Both the position numbers and the translations under genes were made by a program. DNA of 64,000 nucleotides, from NCBI GenBank assembly GCA_038025085.1, contig CM076148.1:36477691-36541690 (forward strand), in the 5' to 3' direction. The stretch is from Tetragonia tetragonoides (Eukaryota > Streptophyta > Magnoliopsida > Caryophyllales > Aizoaceae). Positions within the stretch are counted from its first letter, which is position 1. Each line of letters opens with the position of its first letter. The notes below the pieces were generated by a model that was not told the DNA's origin, ran no database searches, and saw only the letters and a program-made list of their open reading frames with translations. Below are positions 25,401 through 36,034 of the stretch, in pieces.

Positions 25401-26805
25401 ACCTTACTACGTAATTACGATGCTAAATGGGTTAGGTATGATATTGAAATAAAAACAAAAATAAGAAATTGACAGCAGTTGACTCCCTAACAGTTAACAG
25501 ACCCCCCTTTAGAAGGGTAAGGGCTCCCTTGGTTGGTATGAAGTGGGTGTAGCAAATATGAACCTATAGGAATTGAATCTTTTGGCTCATGTGATGTTGG
25601 TAGGAAACTGTTGCACATTTTTGCAGAGGCAGATTATGTAGGAATAGATGAGTTACATTTCCTTTCCTTTTAACAGAACAAATCAAATTATTTCCTGGGA
25701 AGCTAACTCTGAAATAATTTCATGAGGTAGAACTTTACTAGAGAAACTTATATACTGCATGTCAAGGATATATAAGATTTAAGTTGTAAGGAAGATATGG
25801 AAAACCGAAGAGTAAGCGAGGGAGATCGACAAACACACGAATATGGAAAATGGGCGAGGAGGAAGCCAGGGACAAAAGGATGACGATTTTAGAATACTAT
25901 GTATTGGCGCTCTTGAGCACTACGCAATTTTTTTTTGTTTCGACTTCTACTCTTCCTAATTAACTTTCAGATATCTAATGGAGTTCTCATCTTGTCCAAG
26001 TCTTGCATGGTTTTGAAGAGTTCTATAATTCGATTTCAGTTTCAAATGTACATCTTCCTTGGTCGAGATTTTTACAACCTGTTTAACCTCGACACGGACA
26101 TGAACATGAACACGACATGACTTATTTGACAGCTCTACTTGTATAATGCTCGGCATGCCTTTAAAGTTTGATTATTTATCAAAGACAGGATAAATGGTTA
26201 ATGTATCCGGTCATGCAGGTGTAAGAAAGCAGGTTCCAGGCTGAAAGGAGAAAGCTGATACATTAGGTTTAGCCTTCTTTTGTGCAAACTGGGACGCACT
26301 CTAATAACTAAAACAGCAAAAGAAGTACTATTCTGGAGACCTGTCCATCATTTATTTATGTACATATCTGTTTCTTTCGTGAACAAACCAGTCAATTTAT
26401 TGGCTTCACAGACAGACGTTTGCTGCCATCAACTGATGACACCAAACATCCTATTATTCAAATTGAAGGTTCTATAACTTTTCTTATGTCCCATAAGAGA
26501 TAGTTCTGGTTAAATACTTATAATAATCCCCCCCAAAAGACTCCTAATTTTATGTGTTTGGCCACCAAACCTTAGTATCTATAAATTTGGAGCTTTCATT
26601 TTGGTCTAATGGAGTACTCAATTATGAATTCAGCAGTATTTTAATTGCTGACAGGCAGAATATGCTGTTCAATTTCCAATAGACTCCCAAAGAACATGTA
26701 AACCAGAAACTACTGATAAAGCTAAGTGAAGAGATTAGCCAAACAAATTATCACCGTGTTGATCACAAACCACAGTCCAGAAAGTTCCTGTAAACCGTGC
26801 TGCTT
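22440..26805. other. Intergenic, no gene seen
   Basis: The first 300 bp are the likely 3' UTR of the SOFL gene. The rest has only short unassigned ORFs and no splice-supported gene. A poly(A)-like A-rich patch lies at 23485-23506. Confidence 0.4.
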
Positions 26806-26810
26806 GTTAA

Positions 26811-26982
26811 CATTTCTGTAAACGTACCTTCAGGGGATAGCTCAGTGGGTAATACCTCTGAGATCTATTCCAGAGGTCCCAAGTTCGAGCTCCATCGGGG
26901 CCACTGTAGTTTTCCTGGTCGTTAACTTTGGGGTCCATGGGATTAGTTAAGCAAGAAAAAACATGGATACCCATGTTATCTA
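26811..26982 (+). mobile_element. tRNA-derived SINE, copy 1, with 23-bp TSD
   Basis: Contains a tRNA-like head: GGGGATAGCTCAGTGGGTAA carries the box A core, CCTCTG...CAGAGG is an anticodon-stem-like inverted repeat, and AAGTTCGAGCTCC is box B. The body then reads CATGGGATTAGT and ends CCCATGTTATCT. Flanking 23-bp direct repeats (26788-26810 and 26983-27005, starting CTGTAAA and ending CTTGTTAA, two mismatches) mark the insertion. Too diverged in the T-arm and acceptor stem to be a functional tRNA. A related copy lies at 7490-7641. Confidence 0.75.
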
Positions 26983-27005
26983 CTGTAAAGCATGCTGCTT
27001 GTTAA

Positions 27006-27700
27006 ACCAATTGTAGTGAAGGAACTAATTTAGACAGAAGAGCTCTTAGCAAACTTGTTAATGGCCTTATTCAGCAGTCTTCAGGTAAAAGGATATTATC
27101 TCAGTCTAAATGAAATGAGTAAACAACTAATAGCCTAGTTAGTCGTAAAGGCTGAAGCAGATGGTGCCCCGGTACTCAAAAGAGGGTTAAGATTGCCAAA
27201 TACAGAAAGCAGAGTGAGTTCTTGTATCAGCTGTTTCAGCTAAACACAACCCCGTCCAACGAAATGGAAACCACCACCAATGTGTATAACCAACCAAGAG
27301 AGCTGAAGTACCACTGAAGTAGCTCAAAAGATCATTAAGGAGATACCATAAAAGATTATTAAGAAGATACCGACGAAGTAGCTAGACACAACCCCATCCT
27401 GAAAGGAATTAATACCACTGAAGTAGCCAAAAGATTATTAAGGAGATACACCATATGTGATATGACATGACAAAGTAAGATTGATCCAACAAACAATTCA
27501 AGGAATAACACTCAGATCCAGCGAGTACATATAAAGAAAAAACCTTGCCATATGAATCTTATTCTTTCAAAGAAAGCAGAAGCTTAACGATTACAAACCT
27601 AGTACATTGACTCAAGAAGAGTTTCGATGGCCCATAGACACAAATAACCAAAAATAGTAAAAAATAAAAGGCCCTTATAACACAATTATAGATCTTCTGA
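27006..27700. other. Downstream flank of 6PGDH; no gene seen
   Basis: No ORF of note. The segment left of 27826 should hold the 6PGDH 3' UTR. A short block (CACTGAAGTAGC...AAGATTATTAAG) recurs two or three times between 27310 and 27440. Confidence 0.4.
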
Positions 27701-27825
27701 TGATGCAAGATATTTCCTAACAGGTAAATATCACCAAAGATGGTCTAGCGCCCAGTATTGCAATCACAAGAAAATCACAAGTTTTCAATAACTTAGTAGG
27801 GAATGATACATGCACAAGTCTCAAC

Positions 27826-29283
27826 TTAAATCTTTGACTGCTGTGCGATTTTGAACCATTCTGTGTGAAAAGAACCAGGCATGTCAACCCTTTCATAGGT
27901 GTGAGCTCCAAAATAATCTCTCTGGGCTTGGACCAAATTGGCAGGGAGACTTTCCCTCCTATACGAGTCAAAATAAGCAAGGCTCGAAGACATACCCGGA
28001 GTGCTGATACCAGAACTGATGGCAAGGCAGACAACCCGGCGCCAAGCAGATTGTCTCTCAATCATCTCCTTGGAAAACTCTGGATCAATGAGGAGGTTAG
28101 CAAGATCTGCGTTTCTGTCATATGCCTTCTTGATCCTATCCAAAAAAACAGCACGGATAATGCAGCCGCCCTTCCATATTCTAGCGAGCTCACCGAGTTT
28201 CAAGTCCCATCCTTTCTCAACGCTCTTTGCACGAATCAAGTTCATGCCTTGTGCATAACTACAGATTTTAGCAGCATAAAGAGCTTGCCTCACATCATCG
28301 ATCAGTTTCTTCTTATCAACAACTTGATCAGACAAACTATCCTCAACACCTCCAGCTTTGAATACCTTAGCGGCTTCAACTCTTTCCTCCTTCAAGCCGC
28401 TGAGAAATCTTGAGTCCAAAGATGCTGCAATGGTGGGAGCCGCAACAGACAATTCAGCAGCTTGCTGAACTGTCCATTTACCTGTGCCTTTCATGCCAGT
28501 TTTATCCAGAACTTTATCGACCAGATGTCCTTCACCCTTGTCATCCTTAATTCCAAATATATCTGCAGTGATCTCGATCAAGAAGCTAAGAAGCTCTCCT
28601 CTGTTCCATTCGGTAAAAACATCCTTCAACTCTTCATTAGAGAGCTTCCCAACCGATTTTAGCACATCATAAGCCTCTGCAATCAATTGCATATCACCAT
28701 ATTCAATTCCATTGTGAATCATCTTAACAAAGTTGCCAGATCCTCCTTTGCCAATGTAGGTTACACAAGGGCCACTATCAGGCACCTGGGCAGCCACCTT
28801 GAGAAGGATGTCCTCAATGTTTTTGTAAGCGTCAAAAGAACCACCAGGCATCATTGAGGGTCCACGTCTTGCACCCTCTTCACCACCTGAAACTCCCATT
28901 CCGAGGTAGAGCAGACCCTTTTCTTCCATGGCTTTCTCTCTCCTCTCAGTGTTCTCATACCATTCGTTGCCTCCATCGACAATGCAGTCTCCTTTCTCCA
29001 TATAGGCTGACAAGGTTTTAATGGTTGCATCAACTGGAGCTCCAGCTTTAACAAGCATGATTATAACACGAGGTTTCTGGATAGAATTAACAAAGGACTC
29101 AGGATCATGGAAACCATAAAGAGGAAGGTTTCCTTCTTGTTTGGCTCGTTCAACAGTCTCATCGACCTTTGAAGTTGTACGGTTGTACACAGAAATGGGG
29201 AAACCTTTGTCAGCAATGTTAAGGGCAAGATTCTGGCCCATAACAGCAAGGCCAGCAAGACCAATTCTCGTTGGGGAAACCAT
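27826..29283 (-). CDS. PGD2-like: 6-phosphogluconate dehydrogenase, decarboxylating (485 aa)
   Basis: Oxidises 6-phosphogluconate to ribulose 5-phosphate and CO2, making NADPH, in the oxidative pentose phosphate pathway. The coding region is one exon. Visible features: N-terminal Rossmann signature GLAGLAVMGQNLALN (about residues 8-22), MLVKAGAPVD, the substrate loop VSGGEEGARRGPSMMPGG (about 129-146), the catalytic-lysine helix FVKMIHNGIEYGDMQLI, and the C-terminal signature SLPANLVQAQRDYFGAHTYE. The length matches plant cytosolic enzymes, with no plastid transit peptide. It ends SKI, a PTS1-type tail known from Arabidopsis PGD2, which is dual cytosolic/peroxisomal. Start: the open frame extends 31 codons further upstream, but an AG acceptor (TTTGCTCAG|GTCGAAGAA) lies 9 nt before this ATG, so the upstream part is intron. 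Confidence 0.97.
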   Translation of the reverse strand: MVSPTRIGLAGLAVMGQNLALNIADKGFPISVYNRTTSKVDETVERAKQEGNLPLYGFHDPESFVNSIQKPRVIIMLVKAGAPVDATIKTLSAYMEKGDCIVDGGNEWYENTERREKAMEEKGLLYLGMGVSGGEEGARRGPSMMPGGSFDAYKNIEDILLKVAAQVPDSGPCVTYIGKGGSGNFVKMIHNGIEYGDMQLIAEAYDVLKSVGKLSNEELKDVFTEWNRGELLSFLIEITADIFGIKDDKGEGHLVDKVLDKTGMKGTGKWTVQQAAELSVAAPTIAASLDSRFLSGLKEERVEAAKVFKAGGVEDSLSDQVVDKKKLIDDVRQALYAAKICSYAQGMNLIRAKSVEKGWDLKLGELARIWKGGCIIRAVFLDRIKKAYDRNADLANLLIDPEFSKEMIERQSAWRRVVCLAISSGISTPGMSSSLAYFDSYRRESLPANLVQAQRDYFGAHTYERVDMPGSFHTEWFKIAQQSKI

Positions 29284-29292
29284 TTCTTCGAC

Positions 29293-30656
29293 CTGAGCAA
29301 AATAGAAAGTGTCAGATATACTTAATGTGACAACAGGGCCATAATACATAAATACAGGAGATACAAACATCATCACTTGAAACAGAAGATATATTTGAGG
29401 ACTTCAAAGAGCGAAAGAAATCCTCAACAAAAAGGGGCAAAATACAGACTTACTCTAAACTCTCATATTACTACTTAAGCCGAAATAGAAGTCAAACACA
29501 GAGTATTGCTAATGTTTTACCTGCACCCTGCCAGAACATGAAATGATTCGAAGCGGGGGGAGGGGTATATATCCAAAAATCACCCAAGCTACGACACACA
29601 AAAAAAAAAAAAAAGTAAACTTTCTTTGTTCTTTTGTATTTAAGGAAAAGGAGCCTCTTTTTTATTCCTTTCTACATAAATGGATATGGCAAATGCAAAA
29701 CAAAGTCCACCAAAAAGTGCAGATTCCATCAAAAAGAGTGTTAAAATTTAAGATTAATTCGGTCTTACTCAACCCACCACTCATGTATCCAAGTGACCTT
29801 TTACCGAAAAATAATCAATTGGCAAGGCCTTCTATTTTCCAAAATGTAGACAAATCCCTAATTTTACTCTAATATGTCCCTCAACTATTGCTAATCTAAG
29901 TCCTAACATGTGGAAAGATGCACCTCTGAGATGGTGGTTGATTGAAAAGCAAACCACTCTAACACCATTTTAAATTACCATATTAACTGCATCTCAATCA
30001 ACCAAGTATGCATAAGCCTATAAGTGAGCACTTAAAAACAAACTGACTATGTAAAATAACTCATTAGCTTATATGCATGCTCAAAACCTTGAAAATCTAA
30101 TTACCCAAGCACATATAAGCCAAGTGCCCAACTGAGGTTCCATCTCATCACCAATTAACCATGGATGGAGCAATTCCCAGCTTCTATGCATTCTCAAGAC
30201 TACATCTTTTCAATGGGGGACAAATTGTCTTTCTAATCCTTCAACATAGTCATCCAACTTTCAACAAACTTTTCCTACATTATACCTCTGCTTCAACTAA
30301 ACTGAATCAATGAATCTCAACATACCAGATCAAGAACAAAACTTTATCATTAACTCTTATGATCGATGGATCTTAAAATTCAAAACCATATGAGGTCCCA
30401 CCATTATACTTTACAATCAAACACACAATTCCCAAGCAAATGCTAGTAAAATTTACAAATCCATATTCATAAACACCAGATCAACAAAAAGCAGAAGTAC
30501 CGAGATCAATTATTACAAACATTTCACCTACCAAACATTCACATCCACAAACCAACAACAAAATTCTAGCAGTTCCCAACAAAGAAGTAGCAGATTTGAA
30601 GTGTCAGAGACATTCAGAAGAGGATTAAATAAGGGAACTAAAGAAAAGGGATTTAC
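29293..30656 (-). other. 5' UTR intron of the 6PGDH gene
   Basis: The donor is CATACAG|GTAAATCCC (exon base 30657, intron from 30656) and the acceptor TTTGCTCAG|GTCGAAG (intron end 29293), 1364 bp. The non-coding first exon lies rightwards from 30657, probably to about 30800. A long 5' UTR intron before an uninterrupted coding exon is common in plant 6PGDH genes and often enhances expression (inference). Confidence 0.7.
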
Positions 30657-30799
30657 CTGTATGAATGCGTAATTGAAAATGACTTGGACCCAGAAAATTT
30701 AACGACCTGGGTTTGGTAGATGAATTGCAAAAATGATAGCACAACAATCAGAAGTTTTAAAGACAATTAGCAGATGCTTTTAAAGAGCATGAGTATTGC

Positions 30800-32460
30800 C
30801 CTTATTATCACTCTCTCTCCTTCCTAGCAAAGTCTGAGCAACGGGTCAAATTTGACAAACAAAATGATGAATTTTATTTCTTTTGGTGTAGAAAGAATAT
30901 CCTTGTGTGATTTGTCACGGACCCAACTAGGCAAAGGCAACCACCAACCCACTACCTAACCCAAACCCAGAATTTACCTTGCCGCCCCTTTGTTGTTGGT
31001 GTGTTTTCCTAATGTGGATCTAAAGTTTTTTATTTGCAATTTGGCACACCTTTTTGTTAATAATTATTGTTTTTCCCTTCAAAAAAAATTATTATGGTTT
31101 TTTTTGGGGGGAAGAGGGGGGGTTTGACCCAACCGTCCTCGGTCCGTCAAGTGCGTGGGAAAGGAAATTAGTGGGCCTCCGACTCTCGATTAATAGAGTT
31201 GGCAAAATTTGATTCAAATTGAAAAGTTTTGATTTAGAGTAAAGATTTTTTACTCGAAATTGACCAAATTCAAACAACTGGCAATTAGTGGGTCAAACTT
31301 GAATCCGTTCTCAATTGACCATTTCGGTTGAGGAATTCGAAATTAAGCAAATAAGCATGACACCGACTGAACATAATAATGTTACCATGTCATTTTTCCT
31401 TGTATATCAGTTATCACCCAATATTGTCATATGTTGTTGCACATTTAGCTTTAGTAGGAAAGTTTTCAAATCTTTATGCAAACATTTCAAATAGATATTG
31501 TATTGATAATAACTAAGTTAATAATTCGGTTCATTTAACAAAATACCAATCAACGCATTTGTAACATGACTAAATCACTTGCACTCAAGCCCTTTAATTA
31601 ACGCGAACGTACACTTTGAACTATGAACATGCATTTTTCAATCAGAGTGAAATCAACTAATTTCACCACGCTACGAATCATAATAAACATTTATATCTAT
31701 TAAAACAAAATAAAGACTAAAAAGACTCTAAAGTTTGAAGGATTTTTATATTTTATTTTAATACAATGTAGTGTTCTAGAATAATGACTTATTCAATTCA
31801 TCACCATGAAATAAAGTATGCACATCTTCTAAATATTAGCCTATAAAAATAAAGAATTTTTTTTTAAGTTTTTACAAACCCCTTGCCTACAATTGTACTT
31901 ACTTGTTTGAGTCTTTTACTATTTAATTATGAATATTAACCGGAAATAAAAGTAAAATATTATCTCTATTGTTTGCATATTTAACCCAATTTTTTTTTAA
32001 TTAATTTTCTTTTCAAAACATGATTTTAATTTAAAAAAATCATCTTGTTCGAAGAAAAGGCCCATCAAACAATGAACACTACTCTATCTGTACCATCTCA
32101 CCTAAGTTTTTGTGAAAATATCATGCAAGGCGTGGAACAATGAGTAACATTCGTGCACCATCGTGTTAGAAAATTTTATTTGAATATATAGAGAAATGAA
32201 ATTTCTGTCAATTAAACATACCTCAATCTTTATTCATCAACATGCATAACATCAATATAAGTACAATACTTGTAAATCAAATATTTAAATTACATCAAAC
32301 TCCTAATATTAAATTTCATAGCATAATTTTCCAAAAGATCGATGAGATGGTCTAACTTAGATATGACTTTTTGAAAATTTAGTTGTGACTTTTAAAACTT
32401 TAATGACAATTATTCTAATTCACAAATAATTTTTAAAAATTAATAGGGTGACTTTGAGAG
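30800..32460. other. Intergenic; 6PGDH promoter side, no other gene seen
   Basis: AT-rich. A purine/G-rich patch lies near 31100-31125. No ORF with recognisable similarity. Confidence 0.4.
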
Positions 32461-32462
32461 TA

Positions 32463-32590
<128 letters not shown>

Positions 32591-32960
32591 CTAGTCTCAC
32601 AATGAAAACGATTACACAGAATAATTTTTTTGAGCAAAAATAGTTTCATGTAAAAATTAAAGTGAATCAAAGGCTCTTGACAAGAAAACCAATATATGGA
32701 TTATGATCATAAAGGCCCTTGACAATAAAATCAATATATCATGTTTGTTATCAATCATGATCATATATGATCGAAAACAATCAAATTAAAAAGAAAACGG
32801 ATCACTAAAAAGATTGGTTTTTATTGTCTAAACCAAATCTAAATGATGCTCTCTACATCAATTTTATTCATTCTATAGTCTTGGAAATAAATACAATCTA
32901 CAATTAATTACATATTCTATGAATTCAAAAACTGTTATGTAATAGACCTGCATTTATGCT

Positions 32961-32969
32961 AGTATAAAT
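32961..32969 (+). promoter_or_regulatory. TATA box of cysteine-rich peptide gene 1
   Basis: TATAAATAC about 125 bp before the ATG. The following leader (CATGCA-GGTGTTA-TACAATATACAT-TATACC) is shared with gene 2, whose TATAAATCC lies at about 44359, so both promoters descend from one duplicated unit. Confidence 0.6.
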
Positions 32970-33088
32970 ACATACTTATCATGCATGGTGTTATACAATA
33001 TACATGTATACCAACTACTAATCTCTCTATTAATCCAAACTCACACTCTTAATCTAGAGCCACAACCAGTTTTAATTATCAAAAACAA

Positions 33089-33927
33089 ATGAAGGGATCA
33101 TCATTCAAATTCGCTATTATTCTCATTGTGCTGATTATTGCATCAAGTTTGTCCCCTTTTCATATACCTTAAATATTGTGGTCTTATTTATTTTTATTTT
33201 TATTTTTATTTTTAATATTCTAATTTAATTACTTCACTATGCATGTAGCTTCACAAGAACAAATAAAATTCAACTATTTTAACCAAATGTCATTACTTGA
33301 TATATCAAACCACATCAAATGATAGAACGTATTATTCAATAACATTTAGTATTTCTTAGCCTAGCGGTAAAACTAATGTTCTACATTTTTTATAATCTCC
33401 TATGCATTTTGTCTTGCAATATCTATAACTAATTACAATGGCCACTAATTTCTTTGTGGTTCACTAAGATCGGGTTTAAAATTTTGCAAAATCCTCAGTG
33501 ATCATTGCTAGAATTTGGATTTGATATCGTTTATGTCCATCTATATGACGCCAAATATTTCTTCTAATGAGAAAGCTTGAAGTTTGTTTAGCCATGAATG
33601 CTAAGTAAACAAATATTCACATTTGATAATGGAGTACTACATACTCCTACAATATAAGAATAATGAATGATTTTTATTTACTAAGTCTTCTTCCGTTCGG
33701 TACATATTATTACAGGTTCATTATGTATGGGAACACAGTCGGCTGATATCAATGCAGAAAGAAATTGTCACCTTGACAAAGATTGTGACTACTGTTTAGG
33801 CCGTTGTGTGAATATGATATGCAGTTGTGATCAGCCTAATCAGTTTCCTTGCAAAAATGATTTTGACTGTCATTTCCAGTGCGTAGAAGGAGGTCACTGT
33901 GTTCACGCTAAATGTTTGTGCAAATGA
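33089..33927 (+). CDS. Secreted two-module cysteine-rich (defensin-like) peptide, gene 1, 89 aa
   Basis: Two exons, 33089-33146 and 33716-33927; the donor is CATCAA|GTTTGT, the acceptor TATTACAG|GTTCAT, phase 1. Exon 1 encodes a signal peptide (MKGSSFKFAIILIVLIIAS). The mature part has 12 structured cysteines in two modules: C-x5-C-x2-C-x3-C-x4-C-x-C, then C-x5-C-x3-C-x5-C-x4-C-x-C, plus one extra Cys near the cleavage site (SLCMG). The C-x5-C...C-x4-C-x-C frame is like plant defensin-like/NCR-type peptides, but two modules in tandem are unusual. Presumably secreted and disulphide-bonded; function unknown (defence or signalling are guesses). A paralogue lies at 44480-44927 and a decayed copy at about 39.1-39.5 kb. 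Confidence 0.8.
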
Positions 33928-33929
33928 TA

Positions 33930-35271
33930 AAATAAAGAAGAGTAGTTTTTTTTTTGGTGCTAATAAAGAAGAGTAGTTGAATACAATAATTGCTAATGAT
34001 TCCTACTCGACATATTGATAAATGAAAAAGTATCATGATGAAGATTAATTGTAATAAAACAGTCATCAGTTTCATGATTTTGCATGATTTTTCCATTAAA
34101 GATTATAATGATATACTTATTTAAGAAAATTATAAATAACGATACTTTTACATTTTATTATTCCCTCTGTCCCTTTTTTATCTTCTCACTTAATTTTGTA
34201 CAGTCTTCAAGATGGAACTTTGACCATTAATAACTTTAGTTATATAGATATAATTATATTAAAAAATTGATATTGTGAAAAAATAATCTGTAACGAATCT
34301 AAGAAATGTATTTTGATCTTATAATTAACTCTTTATATATTTTTCACAAATCAATAGTCAATATTTATAAAGTTTGACTTAAAAAGTCTAATGAGAAAAT
34401 AAGAGAGGGACGGAGGGAGTATTTTCTTTGATACTCAATTCCCCTGGTTACTAGTTCATTATGATCACATATAACCCCACATATAACTATAACTAAGTAT
34501 GAATAGGCATTGTTTTTTTTTCTTTTTCGGTAATCAAAAGGGGGATGATTGATTAACCAACTATAACTTAGTCTAGTTGGGTGGTACCATACTAGCACCC
34601 TCCAGTTGTGAAATGCCCGGTTTGAACTATAGCTACATCTCTAAGAGAGAGAGAGCCTGTCATCACAGCACACACCATTGCTAATGAGTTGAACAAACTG
34701 TCCTAATACCTCATGGGCATCCTGATAACCCTGCAAATATATGGGTTATCATGTAGTATAAAAAATATCGTTTCCACGAGTAATTAGAGACTTCAAGTAT
34801 CGATTTAGTCTTGATCTTACGCAGGCTAAGCCTATCGATTTAATTGTTGTTAGTGACTAATAATTAAAGCTACAACTAAAATGACTAACAACTATAACTA
34901 AGAGAGATATTGAATTAAGATGAGACCAAAATCAATGGGAAGAATATAGAGTTGAGGTTTACCAACCATAATTTTCTAATACAATGAATGTTATGGGAGC
35001 ATGTAATCAAATGAGTAATGCAAGAGAACAATTAGAATAACTCAAATAACCCAATGCCTCTTTCAGTTGAAAGATTTGGATAAGTTATATACCTGAAGTT
35101 TTTTTGATTGGTAATGGATGGGACTGGTGGTCATATGAGAGAGGGAGATGGGGGTTTTGGTGGTGGTAGTGGTTTGTGATTTGAGGAGAGATAAAGAGAG
35201 GGGTGGTGAAAATCAAAGGTAGTTTGGTCCAATTATTGTAACTAAAATACAAGAACAAGCGGAAAATGTAA
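33930..35271. other. Flank between peptide gene 1 and the LTR element; no gene seen
   Basis: AT-rich. Near 34155-34420 the ends CCCTCTGTCCCTTTTTTATC and AGAGAGGGACGGAGGGAGTA form inverted repeats typical of a Stowaway MITE (about 34163-34420, TA-rich flanks). The rest shows no gene. Confidence 0.5.
34163..34420. mobile_element. Stowaway-type MITE
   Basis: The left end CTCTGTCCCTTTTTTATCTT and right end (reversed) CTCCCTCCGTCCCTCTCTTA are the classic Stowaway (Tc1/mariner-derived) terminal motif. The interior is AT-rich with no ORF, about 260 bp. The exact TA boundaries are not resolved. Confidence 0.6.
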
Positions 35272-35276
35272 AAATG

Positions 35277-35914
35277 TGTTGGGGAAAACTACGGTATTTA
35301 CCCACAATCACAACAACAGATAATCGGAAAAATAAAGTGCAAGAACCCAAAATCAACACAAACAATTTTACGTGGAAAACCCCTCTCAATTAGGGGAAAA
35401 ACCACGGTGCGGATCTCCACGCACTAAACAATAATCCACTATGATAATCAAAAGTACAATCGGCAACAATCACAAGATCAAGCAACAAATAAACAAACTA
35501 TCTTTGGTATTAGTACAAATTGACAAACTCTAACTCAATTTGGTACTCCCACAAAACCAAAGATACACCCACAAATACCTGCCGATGACCGATCCGAATA
35601 CTCTAATTATCTTCACCCGAACAAACCGAATCAACCGTAAACTGGAACAAACCTCTTTAGAGATATACTCAATTTCTCTCACACTTTGTTTGTCTCTCAC
35701 TCACTTGGCTCTCCCTTCTTTCGTTTTGTTTGGGCTTCCTTTTACTGCCAAACTCAATCACTCGGCCATTTCAAAAACAAAGGGTTTGCCCCTTTTATAT
35801 TCAATCATCAACAACTAAAGAAGACCAAAAGGCTAAGACCTTTTGTTTCCCAATCATCAACTAAAGAAAACCAAAAGGCTTCAGCCTTTTTGTTTTCCCA
35901 ACTTTTTAACTTCC

Positions 35915-35945
<31 letters not shown>

Positions 35946-36034
35946 CTTTTTGTTCTATTTTATTTTCTTTACAAAACTAAAATAAAATAAAACACAACTA
36001 AATATTATTTGGTATTTGGGGCGTTACCTCAACA
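35277..36034 (-). repeat. 3' LTR of the Copia-type element
   Basis: 758 bp. The element's 3' LTR in minus-strand orientation. Carries a short hairpin (CCAAAAGGCTTCAGCCTTTT) and a long T/C tract. Confidence 0.95.

Noticed and set aside
26831..26905. tRNA gene
   Set aside because: Box A and B are present, but acceptor and T-stem pairing is poor and the sequence continues into a body with direct repeats outside, so it is a SINE.
28001..28672. Plus-strand ORFs opposite 6PGDH
   Set aside because: Antisense shadows of a highly conserved coding region.
27826..29376. Longer 6PGDH starting 31 codons upstream
   Set aside because: The extension is not conserved in plant enzymes and a strong splice acceptor lies between it and the conserved MVSPTRIGLAG start.
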